Of a DNA stretch of 64,000 nucleotides, positions 48,263-57,933 are shown piece by piece. Under the pieces are notes generated by a model, which was not told the DNA's origin, did no database searches, and saw only the letters and a program-made list of their open reading frames with translations. The stretch is taken from the NCBI GenBank assembly GCA_039621445.1, contig CP154956.1:54685026-54749025 (forward strand), read 5' to 3'. Position 1 is the stretch's first letter. Each line of letters opens with the position of its first letter. The translations under genes and the position numbers were made by a program. Source of the DNA: Euglena gracilis. Its lineage: Eukaryota; Euglenida; Euglenophyceae; Euglenales.

Positions 48263-49430
48263 CCTCGCCGGAGTTGGCTGACGATGCTGCTCCGACTTGG
48301 CGACGTGGCTTCTTGCCCCTGGGGGGGGGGGGTCCCCCCCCTCTCCCCCCCCTGGCCCCCACTGTCTGACCGAGGGCTTTTCAACACAACTTTTCTTTTA
48401 CGGGTGGGGGGGTCGGGCTCACAAGGTCTTTGTGCTTCGCCCTCGGTGTCCCTTCCTCCCTGGTCGGTTTTCCTCGAGGGAGTACGAGACACCTCGGGCT
48501 CCGCACTTTGCCCTTGTGAGGCCAGATTGTGCACTGAAATTAGGGGGGCCAGGGCATTTTCCAGGGCACCTTGGGCACCAAGTCGTTGATAGTGGGCTGT
48601 AAAGGCCTCCACCCCCCTCCATTGACCAATTTCACAAACTTCTTGGGCAGAAAGGCCCAATTTTTTGAGTAAACCAACTCCTGCCCCTCTGGTGGAGTGG
48701 GCCCCCCACACCTGGGGGGGTACCCCATGCTTGGCTAAAAAGTCTTTTGTGATGGAAGCAATGGTGTCTGCACTTATGGCCCTGAAGGGGGGTTTTAAGG
48801 AAATAAGGAGGGGACCCCCTGGTCTCACGAATAAACGTGTAGCAGCCACATAGCACATCATTAAATGAAAGGGGCTGATTTGTGACATTGGGGAATGGAC
48901 ACAACCCTTTCCCACTTATGGAATTTCTGTCCTTTACACTTAATCTTGATGTAGGGTGCCCTACCCAACACACTGGTGGTTCGCTTGACTTGCCATAAGT
49001 CGGAGGATCGGTATAAACAGAGGATTCGTGAGCAAAAAACAAGTTGTGTACGCAATGTACAAATATCAGTGGGCATAGGCGCCTTTGCCAGCCCCAGAAG
49101 GATTGGGAGGGGATCCCAAAATGCCCCATACTTCTCAAGATTTTGGTTCCAAAGCCTCTTGTAGGGGGTCAGCAGGGTGTGGAATCTCAGCCCACCAAAC
49201 CCAGGAATCAAAAGCATAGCACTGTAGGCATTACGGGCTTGGGCCTTGGAAAACTGGAATAATTGAATTAAAGCGTCAGCCACTTGGTCTGTGGTGGCTT
49301 CAGGGGGGGGCACCCCCATGTGTTCCAAAATGACCCACAGAAGTGCAAAAGCACTCTGATAACGCTTTAAACTGGGGTTTCTCCCCAGGAAATCGTTAAT
49401 GGTCTTAACCTGAATTTGTTTCCCCTCCAA
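48240..49430 (-). pseudogene. tyrosine recombinase of second DIRS family, frameshifted
   Basis: The N-terminal frame 49430-48861 shows SAM-like helices and LYRSSDL, probably the first catalytic Arg. The second frame, from 48915 leftward, holds the HxxR box AHSTRGAGV and the candidate Tyr in FTAHYQRLG. The two frames overlap by about 55 bases, so one frameshift separates the catalytic residues. The enzyme would insert the cDNA circle by recombination. Confidence 0.7.
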
Positions 49431-49461
49431 ATTTGCCTGAGCAAATCATGCAAACCAGGGG

Positions 49462-50977
49462 TCACCTGGGGGGTGGCATTTGTTCTCCCCTGCAGTTGGT
49501 GAACATGCCCTTGTAGGGGGTGATTTTCAGGCAGGGGGTCCCTGGAACTTTCATTTTTATTAATTGGGGCCACCAGGTGGCTGAATCCCAGTAGGGGGTG
49601 ACCATCAAAACTTTGGTCTGGGGAAACGTTTTCAACCTGGGTAGAAATTGGTGAATTATTGACCAGGGGGGGTTTGCATAAAGATCCCCCATGTTGTCCA
49701 GTGGACATTGCAATGCATTTACTGCTGTGGCATCCCAGTGGGGCCACCTGTCCACAAAATTGGGCAGTTTTTTGTTGCCTGGGGAGGCAAACAAATCTGT
49801 TTCCAGATTTATGAATTCTTTGAACTGCTGTCCGAGCCATTGAAAAAGTTGGGGGTCTAAAGAATAATCCCCCCTGTCCATTTCCCATCTGCTGATGGGG
49901 TCTGCCAGGCATTCTTTTGAAGGTACCCAGTTGACTTGGAGGTTTACTTGGTGCTCCACGCACCATTTGGAAAATGGTCTCAGCATTTTGTTGAAGGGGT
50001 CCTTTGTGCCCCCACCTTTTGTTAGGTAAAAGTAAATTTCCTGGTTGTCCACTGACAAGGAAACGGTTTCCCCAGGTTTACTCAAACTTTTCACAGTGCT
50101 GATTGCTTCACTGAGCTCCTTTACATTGATGTGCAAAATGGAGGCTTTTCTCCAAACTTCCTGCACAATTTCTCCTGTGTGGATGTCAAGCCCCCTCCCC
50201 CCCAAGCTTGGGTGCTGCTGTCTGAGTGCGAGACTCTGGTTGCATTTTGGGGGAAGTGTCTGCCCCCGCAGGTGTCCAGCAGAATTTTTATTTCCCTTAA
50301 TTGGGCTTTGATTTCCTGGGAAATGTGGTGTTTTGAGTCCCAGGGGGCTGTGGAATTTGTGGAAGGGCAGGGCCATTAGGTTGCATCTTATTTGGCCCAA
50401 AATTGCAGCCAATTGCCTTTTTGACATGTATTCTTTTTTCACATTTTTTCCCAGCTCCTTTTTTATGGTTTTGACTTTCTGGGTGGGCACCTGTAGCTTT
50501 CCTTCCTGGAAGTTTAGTTGAAAACCCAGATGGGTTACCACTTGTGTGGGCTGCAGGGTGGACTTTTTCACATTGATTTTGAACCCAGAATACAGCAAAT
50601 CTTTGACAACTGTTTTGAGGTGATTTTGTGAAATGTTTTGGGTGGGGGCTACCAGCAAAATGTCGTCCAGGTAAATAAACACTGGATGCCCCTTTTTCTC
50701 CACAGTTTTTTGAATGTTTTCATCACTGACATGAAAATTTGGGGCATTCCATTAGCCCAAAGCAGCCTGTTTGAAATTCCCAGGTCTGCCCCCCTACCTG
50801 ATGCGTTAAAAATGGCCTGAGGCCTGGACTTACTGGAATATGAAAATAGGCATCCTTTAAGTCTATTTTTGCTGCCCAGTGGCCTTTTTCCAAAACGGGA
50901 AAAATGTGTTGGATATGATCCAACTTGAAGGGTTTTACTTTAAACTGCTGATTGATTTCTCTGCAGTCGCTGATCAT
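49462..50977 (-). pseudogene. RT-RNase H of second DIRS family
   Basis: An N-terminal piece, 50977-50723 (WAAKIDLKDAYFHIPVS), is followed after a frame change by a 413-codon frame, 50703-49462. That frame has the catalytic YLDD at its start, HINVKELSEAI, LSVDNQEIYFYL and NWVPSKECLADPISR of RNase H, and the LETDLFASPGNKK segment. The order and motifs match DIRS polyproteins. One frameshift separates the two RT parts. Confidence 0.75.
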
Positions 50978-51250
50978 TCTCCATTTGGCTGTTCAGTGTA
51001 CGTCCAAAGCTTTCCCTTTTCCCCTTTTTGGGACTTTCTGTAAAAGCCTTTCGCTTTTGCCTTGGTGCGCAGCCTACTTATGGTAGGGAAAAGTCTTTGG
51101 AGTAACGAAAAGTGGTTTTCCCCTTTTCTTCCCAATACCCCAAGAAGCAAAGCACAAAGCAAAGACTCAGAAGTTTCTTCTGAGATCAAGTTCGAATGTT
51201 CCGAGGGTTTTTCCCTCTGACAAAACCAATGGTCAAACTTTGGAAGAATG

Positions 51251-52317
51251 ACAGTGAAGAATACCACCTGTGGGGGAAGGAGAGAAAAGTGCTGACGTGT
51301 CCAGAGGCAGATCCCAGAAGGGTCTGCCACGACCTTACCAGCTGTGGATTTCCACAGTGGTGCGACCGTCACAGAACCCACTCTGCAGATATCCTACAGA
51401 GCTGGGACGTGCCTGGTACACATCCCCCTCCAAGGGCTACGCCCGATTTCCTTCATGGACCAGGGTTTCCCAGTCCAGTCAGGATATCTGACGCTGCCCC
51501 AGGTGGGGTTCACTTCTCCATTCGGTGTCTCTCCTTTCCGCACAGTGGCATCCACCCAAAGCCCAAAAACGCGCAAAAGGTTAGCCGCGTTTCGCGGTTA
51601 CCTATTAGCCGTTTCGGCTTAGGTGGGGTGTGAAAAAGCCCACTGTGGGAAACGGGGCTTGGCAGGTTTCCTGACAAAGTGTCCCATCCACCCACTTTGG
51701 GTGTGCCAAAGGCACGCGGGGTTGGTCAAGCGATTCGCTGAAAACCCGAGGGGAGAGGTGTGGAAGGGGGGGGGGGCAGGCTCCTATCCTGGTCATACCC
51801 GGATAGGGCTCCTAGGCGGTCATATCCGCACTAGGAAACAAAAGCCTACTTACAAAACCGACTGCCGGCGACAGCTTTGCGTGGGTGGGGGGAAAGTATG
51901 GAGGAGAGGGGTGATGGCTTAGGCCAGAACAGAATTTTTGCTGTCTGGCAGTCTTAAGAGGCCTTAGGGCCGAAAAGTGACAAGTTGGCCTATTATTACG
52001 GCGTGCGCGCTGTGTGCTGTGCGTCACTTAGCGGCTTGCCAGGTTTCCCGGCTGCCAAGGTCTTCACAGCAGTAGCTCCTTCACGACGCAATAAGAGGCG
52101 ATTACCTCCCGCAGACGGTTTCCGTCCGCATGGTCACTGGTATAATGGGTTGGCAGGGGGGGGGGGCTCTTGGATGCTTCCATCCAGAGCGCTGAGGGAC
52201 ACAGACCCAGGTTCATCCCAGGGCTGTTTAGCGATTTCCGCTTCCAGTGTATATATATAGTGTATGAGCTCCATGAAGGCGCTTACCTTACATGGGCTTG
52301 GTAATGCCGTTTCGGCA
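51251..52317 (-). other. 3' non-coding part of the Ty3-like element, LTR not delimited
   Basis: No gene. This follows the last reading frame of the Ty3-like element and should contain its 3' LTR, but only one LTR would lie in the window, so its ends cannot be fixed by comparison. Micro-hairpins appear from about 51590 (CCGCG-TTT-CGCGG, AGCCG-TTT-CGGCT). The join with the DIRS element is somewhere in 51200-51590. Confidence 0.45.
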
Positions 52318-53411
52318 TTACATCCGCTCCAGCCGCCAATAGTCATGGCGGGAGTCCAAGGGATCTTCCACAAGGACCATCTGGAATTGTGGTGGCTGTG
52401 GCCTGTCGACAAGCCAGGTTTCTGGCGAGTCGTAGTCGAAATCAGGTGCGATCCAGTCCCGAACCCATCCTTCGGGTACTGTCTGCTTGGTGGCACTCGC
52501 TCTTTCCGCGAGAAACCACTGCAGCTTCTCCCAGAATTTCCTGGGCAAAGTCGCTGGCCAGATGAAGTAGTTTCTCCGAGGGTGATTGGCTGACACCTGC
52601 GGGGCATTCCCCGGGTGGAAGTCGATGGGAACGTGATAGGCGCATTCCGCCCGGACTGTATGGGGTCGCAATACGGCCCCTAGCCAGTCCTTCCAGGTCA
52701 TCCCGTGTTTTTCGGGTGGCCATTGTGGTAGGCACCAGCGACCGTTTCGGTCCTGGGTTGTGAACAGGCGGAAAAGTATCTTTTCCCTGTCCGCTGTCTC
52801 CCAGAGGTAAGGTAATCTTACCCCTGCTTCCTCAGCAGCGAGGCGTATCGCCCCACTGTCGATCTGCCACCCACGGGCCATTCCCGTGTGGCGGTAGTCG
52901 TCGAGCTTGAGGTTGGCATATTGCAAGAAGTCCTTGAACTTTTTGTTCAAGGTGGAGTATTCCTCCAGTGGCTTCTCGGCACTCGGCACGATTGTGCGAA
53001 CTGCGCCTTCCGCAGTGTGCCAGAAGGTACCTCGCAGGCAATTGACGCAGAGTACTGGTACATTCGTACCATCTCGCTCCGTGTAGCAAAATTGTGCTTG
53101 TGGGTCCAACTGTCCACGCACTTGGCGCATACCAAGGCGGCACAGTTGGGTATGTACATATCCTTGTGGAACGATTTCCGATCCACAGGGTTGCACACAT
53201 GGACGAGGGGTAATCCCAAGTCAGGAGCACTGTTGTACATCCTGTGGCAAACAGTGCAGAGCCACACAAATCGGTTTTCCGATGTTCTGTCGACGAGGAA
53301 TTCCTCGCCGAAAGTATTGGGCCAAAACACGTGGTGATCTGGAATTGTAATAATTCCAGGTGACATTCTGGTCAAAGGACCATTTCCGTCCTTGACAGAA
53401 CAGTGGTTCAA
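52318..53411 (-). CDS. Cys-rich extra region after pol, two overlapping frames
   Basis: Frame 53411-52947 and frame 53196-52318 (292 codons) overlap. The first has Cys pairs CTVC (about 53275) and CAKC (about 53125); the second has CVNC (about 53050), then a soluble-looking domain (LQYANLKLDDYRHTG; YHVPIDFHPGN) and a stop inside a 9-bp hairpin at 52301-52321. With the C-terminus of the preceding 415-codon frame they look like one ancestral protein broken by two frame changes, or joined by frameshifting or splicing. The Cys pairs suggest zinc binding. No membrane segment is seen, which argues against a classical envelope protein. No family is recognised. Confidence 0.5.
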
Positions 53412-54468
53412 TCCACCGATTGAGGCATTGGTCTGTTCGCAGCTTGGTGTCGATCATCATGTACCTGTTTTTCAGGTCATGAGTCTCAGGATCATCCTGA
53501 GTCATCGCATTCCAGTCGATGACAACTTCGCCTTCCGAAGGTGTCGTAGTCGTAGAGGCGCGGGATTTTCCCTGCCCCTTCGTAGGTGGTTTCGGCTGTG
53601 AGGTTTTCCCATAGCCGGATGATGTGACCTGTGTGAATCCTCCTCCCGAGGCTGATCCTCGAGAAGAAGATGCACCCTGGCCTCCAGCACCACCACCGCC
53701 TTTCGGTGGGGGCTGATCACCTGTCTTAGGTGAGGGTTTGCAAGGCGCGGCACCGGGCTTTGATTTGGCCGGGGCCTTCGGACTTCCGCTTTCCGGAGCA
53801 TCCGAGGGTCGCCGTTCGGCGTCACGCTTGCTTGACCAGGTGCGTGGTGACGGCTGGGCCGGGGGTCTTTTCCCCGACACCGAGCGTCGTTGACCTTCAG
53901 CAGGGGTTTCCCGAGCTGAGGGTCGCCCTACGCGTTCTTTCGCTGCGCTCGTGGGTTTCCCAGGAGCAGCCGTGGAGGATGGTGTGGGTGTGGGCGTCGC
54001 CGCTGCACTTCGCGTTGGCGGAGTCTGTGGTGGGGGCATGGATGTCCGTGCAGCCTGTTTTTCAGGTGCCGGTGTCCGTGTGCCCGCACGCTTCGGTGCA
54101 GTGACCGCTGTGTGTGGAGGTACGGGCTCATCCCGTGCCTCTGATGCCGCTACCGGTGCTAATGTAGGTTCATCCTGCACTGGCACGGGTAGCGTTGTCA
54201 CCACTGACATTGCCGTTGGTTCGCCCTCCGTCCGTGTCGTTTCCGACACCGGCGGTGGCGCGGCCATTGGGGGAGGTTCATCCTCCTCCATGGCTGCAGC
54301 TTCAGTTGTTTCGTCCGCTGGCTGGGCCGTTTCTGCCACAGCAGTGGAAGAACTGGCCGCAGTGCCACGTGGGGTGACAACTGCGATCAGTGATCGCAAA
54401 CCGCCGAGTACACGTCCGCCCAGTGAGGGGCGCCGTTCAGGTCCTTCCCCTGAAGTGGGCTCCTCCAC
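53221..54468 (-). CDS. unknown Pro/Ala/Ser-rich post-pol protein, 415 codons
   Basis: Begins MEEPTSGEGPERRPSLGG. Residues 1-310 are low complexity, rich in Pro, Ala, Thr, Ser, Lys and Arg, and probably disordered. An ordered C-terminal part follows (DLKNRYMMIDTKLRTDQCL). It starts 68 bases after the stop of the 1105-codon frame, in the same direction and spacing as a polycistronic or spliced set. No signal peptide or membrane segment is seen. The function is unknown. The last residues probably leave the ancestral frame, because protein-like sequence continues in another frame (53411 leftward). Confidence 0.6.
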   Translation of the reverse strand: MEEPTSGEGPERRPSLGGRVLGGLRSLIAVVTPRGTAASSSTAVAETAQPADETTEAAAMEEDEPPPMAAPPPVSETTRTEGEPTAMSVVTTLPVPVQDEPTLAPVAASEARDEPVPPHTAVTAPKRAGTRTPAPEKQAARTSMPPPQTPPTRSAAATPTPTPSSTAAPGKPTSAAKERVGRPSARETPAEGQRRSVSGKRPPAQPSPRTWSSKRDAERRPSDAPESGSPKAPAKSKPGAAPCKPSPKTGDQPPPKGGGGAGGQGASSSRGSASGGGFTQVTSSGYGKTSQPKPPTKGQGKSRASTTTTPSEGEVVIDWNAMTQDDPETHDLKNRYMMIDTKLRTDQCLNRWIEPLFCQGRKWSFDQNVTWNYYNSRSPRVLAQYFRRGIPRRQNIGKPICVALHCLPQDVQQCS

Positions 54469-54536
54469 TGGCTCCTCTGTCGTCGGGATTTCCCCGGGGA
54501 CAGGAAGCTTGAGGCGTAATACCTCAGGCGTATGGG

Positions 54537-57500
54537 TTACCGTCTCCGGCGGGTTTTCCGCGGCGGGGTCGGTCCACCTGGCGTACCCAGTGAGGATGGT
54601 GACAGTGGGATAGGCGTCATTTCACCTGTCGGTGATCCCGGGCGCTGGGCGGTTTCCGCCACAGTGTCCAGCATCACAACCGACGGGCTACGGGTTTCCC
54701 GTGCCGGGGGTTCCGCAGGCTGAGGTTCATCCTCGGCCATTGGGACCGCTTCTCCTGTCTCCTCCGCTTCCGGAGGGGACTCCTCTGTGTGTAGTTGGGC
54801 TGCAGAACGCGGGTCTTCCCTGCTTCTGTAGCACCCTTGAGCATTTGACAGGCGGAAAAAGCTAATACTTTCACTCCTGTCAGAGTTGGGGTATGGAGGT
54901 GGCCACGACGCTCGCACCCAGCTTCCGGGTGGAGGTTGAGGCTCATCCTCGTTGATCAGGCAGAGGTCTTCCCACTGCGATCGACGGGTCTCACCCATAC
55001 CATACTCTCCCGTTTCTTCCAGGAAAGCTGGCAGTGGTACTGCGTAGCGAGGTTGGCTTAGCTCGCGGGGAGCGAAGAACACTTCGAACTCCTGCCAGTC
55101 CAGGATTTCCCCGAACTGGGTCTGCAGGTGTTCCCGGAGGCCGATTTCTGCCCCCGTCCAGTCCGGCCGCAGGTTTATCCTGCGTCGGTCTGGATCATAC
55201 GGTCTGGCATCTACCTCGGTGTATCCCCGAGGTATCCACTTCCTGTGGATATCCACATCGGTGGTCATCTGTTCCAGGAAATATATATATACTTCCAGGA
55301 CGTAGGTAATCCACGCCCTGTGCCAGTATTGTTGGAGCAGAAATATTTTCTGCCGGTGCTGTTTCAGCACCTTCCGGTCTTGCGTTCCGATCTGGGGTTT
55401 CCGGCACTGATGCAGGAGGAATCTCCTGGTCGGTGGGCTGCCGGCATTCTCGGCAGTCGGAGGCGGTTTTCCGCGCTCCCCGAAACCCCAGAAGTCAACA
55501 ATGTGGACTTCCTTGCAAAACCGGCATTCCAGTTTGTATCGTTGAGGGTAGGCGAGGTCCACGTCCAGTACCTTGAACAGCATGCCATACATGCTGTCCA
55601 AGAATACTTGGAGGTTGTTTGTGAACATTACCGCAGCCTGCGCCTGGAGTTTCTCCGGCAGGGGGTAATATTTCCACTGGATTCCCAGTGCGCTGACGGA
55701 ATACATGTGGTTGAAGATTTCCTTCAACTGTGCTACGAATGTTTCATCGTCTTCACATGTGTTCAAACAATCGATGTATGTCAGACCGTTTCGGTCGGTG
55801 AAAATGCCAAAGTTCTGGCAGGGATATCCCAACCAGAACCAGAGTTCCCAGAAACCAGACATCTGGTCCAGGACCATTTCATCCGAATGAGGGTATCCCT
55901 CAAACGGATGAAGTTCGGTACTGTAGATGAATCGTTTGCAGTGATCGTGCATACGATCCTGCACCACTGCGAGCACCGCTTCCGGTGGTCGGTGGATCAC
56001 GTTGCCAGCACGCGTGTACTTTTCGAGATCCTGGTCGATTTTCGGCCAGATTTCATCCAAGTAATCGAACAGCTGGTCAGCGTCGTAATCCTTCGTTTTC
56101 GAAGGTTCGGCGGCTTTTCCGCCTTTTCCTGCTGGGGGTCCGGCAGATTTTCCGCCTTTGCCTGGAGGTGGTCCAGCGGGTTTTCCGCCTTTCCCAGATG
56201 GGGCTTTCCCACCTTTCTCCTGGCCTTTACCTTTACCCTTACCCTTGCCTTTTCCTTTACCCTTGCCCTTCGTGTTGGACAGCCATTCTATCGTCGCCCG
56301 ATATGGGTCCCAATATTCCCAGTATTCTGGGTCTTCTTCTGTATACACAGGATAAGTCACGGATTCCGTGCTTGGTGTTCGAGCAAATTCCTGCTCAGCA
56401 TCACCACGATTCGAGTAAACCGGTGCGACTGGGGATGGTCGGGTTTCCCGACGTGCCCGTTCTGCCGTCACGTCGGGCGCTGGCGGAGCTTCCTCCTCAG
56501 CGTCGACGCGCATCGCCGCGGGCGGATTTTCCGACCTCGGCGAGCGGCGTTGTGGCTGCGGCGTCAGATTTTCCGGGCCGCGGTCACGTTTGCCGGCGGC
56601 AGAGCTTGTGGGTCGTGCTGGTGGCGCTTCCGCCACAGCCACGTCCCGCTGTCGCGCTGGTTGACTTAACCGTGATGGAGCTGGGACTCCTGTGAGAGCC
56701 GACACAGCAGCATCATACTGCTGGCGCTCTTCCCGTGTCATTTCCGCCCGGGCAGGGTATCCCTGGCCAGCGGAAACAGGGGGGCGACGTGCGATTTGTC
56801 GTTGGATCGTCACAGCATATTCATACTGTTGACGGTCCTCCTCAGTCTCGAACGACCGACCAGTCCACGGGTTAACGGGTTCATCCCGTGCCGGGGGAAC
56901 TGGTGCCGCACGAGGCGCTGCCGCGGCTTCCCGCGGACGAGCGCTCCGGGCAGAGTCAGACGTCGGGGGAGGGTTTCCCTCCGCAGGACGTCGTGAAATA
57001 GGGTCAGGTATGTTTGGGTGGGGTTCAGGTGGATATACGTACTGATCCCGTGGCATTGGCGCCTCCTGGGGATAATCCCCAGAGACGGTGTACTGAGACA
57101 CAGGCTCCTGCGCAGGATAATCCCGCCGGGGCATGCGCTCAGGGGATCGAAAAATACTTTCTTTTACACGTGGGTGTTCACTCCGGACAGGTGCTTCCAC
57201 CGTCTCTTCCTCGGGTAATCCGGGGGAGTGAGCACGAAAATGTGCAGTGTAAGTGCCAACGGGTGGTACCTGCCTTGCGACCTGTGGCGGGACTTCCACG
57301 CCCAGGTCACGCATGGTAATGTCTGCCGCGAATCCCGACGCGTCCGGGTCGGTGTAATACACCAGACCGGTCATCGTCGCCTGGGCGCACATACACCACA
57401 GGGCTGGAGGGGTATTCGCGATGGTCAAAACTTTACGGCAGTGGTCATCCCACAATGCCTGTGTGAGTTGGTCTGGTGCCGGGTTTGCGCTCATACGCAT

Positions 57501-57854
57501 AACCCGGTTCATCGTCTCCGCCGTGCGGTGGATCATCACACCCGCATACGGTGGGAGGCGACGAGAGCCTGATGGCTGAGATGGCCGCGCTTCCGCGGGC
57601 ATCTGGGTCATCCTGCTACTGCTGCTGGCTTCAGGGTTTCCCTGAGCCGCAGTCCGTGCAGGTGGCTGCGTACCGTATCGGTACGCATACTGGTCAGGTT
57701 GAGGGTGAGTGGTGGGGTGGTAAGGCGGTCCTCCGCCTGAATCCCTTCCACCGGGCAGCATGATACCGCCCGGGGTCGGTACGGTAAATTGTGTGGGTGG
57801 TTTGTTGTCAAGTGAAAGGGTATCTCCCTGGTTTGGGTATTGGTTGGCAAACAA
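54537..57854 (-). CDS. large unknown post-pol protein, 1105 codons
   Basis: One uninterrupted frame starts 79 bases after the pol stop. Order: a Pro/Gln-rich N-terminus; an ordered segment at about 100-200 (VMIHRTAETMNRVM, LWDDHCRKVLTIA); a long Pro/Arg/Ala-rich stretch; a (GK)n then GGK-rich basic tract at about 525-580; an ordered domain at about 580-960 with DQLFDYLDEIWPKIDQDLEK, Trp-rich segments and a CRFC pair near 775; and an acidic/Pro-rich tail ending KTRRRR. There is no signal peptide, obvious transmembrane helix or furin-like env layout. The basic tract suggests nucleic-acid binding (inference). Such a length kept open argues for selection or recent insertion. No family is recognised. 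Confidence 0.7.
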   Translation of the reverse strand: MFANQYPNQGDTLSLDNKPPTQFTVPTPGGIMLPGGRDSGGGPPYHPTTHPQPDQYAYRYGTQPPARTAAQGNPEASSSSRMTQMPAEARPSQPSGSRRLPPYAGVMIHRTAETMNRVMRMSANPAPDQLTQALWDDHCRKVLTIANTPPALWCMCAQATMTGLVYYTDPDASGFAADITMRDLGVEVPPQVARQVPPVGTYTAHFRAHSPGLPEEETVEAPVRSEHPRVKESIFRSPERMPRRDYPAQEPVSQYTVSGDYPQEAPMPRDQYVYPPEPHPNIPDPISRRPAEGNPPPTSDSARSARPREAAAAPRAAPVPPARDEPVNPWTGRSFETEEDRQQYEYAVTIQRQIARRPPVSAGQGYPARAEMTREERQQYDAAVSALTGVPAPSRLSQPARQRDVAVAEAPPARPTSSAAGKRDRGPENLTPQPQRRSPRSENPPAAMRVDAEEEAPPAPDVTAERARRETRPSPVAPVYSNRGDAEQEFARTPSTESVTYPVYTEEDPEYWEYWDPYRATIEWLSNTKGKGKGKGKGKGKGKGQEKGGKAPSGKGGKPAGPPPGKGGKSAGPPAGKGGKAAEPSKTKDYDADQLFDYLDEIWPKIDQDLEKYTRAGNVIHRPPEAVLAVVQDRMHDHCKRFIYSTELHPFEGYPHSDEMVLDQMSGFWELWFWLGYPCQNFGIFTDRNGLTYIDCLNTCEDDETFVAQLKEIFNHMYSVSALGIQWKYYPLPEKLQAQAAVMFTNNLQVFLDSMYGMLFKVLDVDLAYPQRYKLECRFCKEVHIVDFWGFGERGKPPPTAENAGSPPTRRFLLHQCRKPQIGTQDRKVLKQHRQKIFLLQQYWHRAWITYVLEVYIYFLEQMTTDVDIHRKWIPRGYTEVDARPYDPDRRRINLRPDWTGAEIGLREHLQTQFGEILDWQEFEVFFAPRELSQPRYAVPLPAFLEETGEYGMGETRRSQWEDLCLINEDEPQPPPGSWVRASWPPPYPNSDRSESISFFRLSNAQGCYRSREDPRSAAQLHTEESPPEAEETGEAVPMAEDEPQPAEPPARETRSPSVVMLDTVAETAQRPGSPTGEMTPIPLSPSSLGTPGGPTPPRKTRRRR

Positions 57855-57933
57855 AAATTCTGCGGAAAGAAAGAATGATAAGAATCAATGATAGAAACAA
57901 CAAACGAAAACAACATGGATTTCCCATGTATCC

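Larger units (their letters stand above)
48100..51250 (-). mobile_element. second DIRS-type family element, minus strand
   Basis: Read leftwards: RT (50977-50723, then 50703 onward), RNase H, a DLFA segment, then tyrosine recombinase ending near 48240. It differs clearly in sequence from copies A and B (YLDD against YVDD) and matches the degenerate copy at 35.4-37.1 kb. The left end carries the repeat module listed at 48118-48262. The right end is not defined; RT-like sequence in a shifted frame extends to about 51000. Confidence 0.75.

Noticed and set aside
51251-52317. Exact 3' LTR boundaries
   Set aside because: Only one LTR could be in the window and no clear polypurine tract with TG..CA ends stood out, so any boundary would be a guess.
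55128-56669. Plus-strand 513-codon open frame opposite the 1105-codon protein
   Set aside because: An antisense by-product of the GC-rich minus-strand coding frame; it starts and ends inside that frame and has no motif.
52318-57854. Classical retroviral envelope gene
   Set aside because: No signal peptide, transmembrane anchor or cleavage-site layout; the proteins look soluble, disordered and basic.
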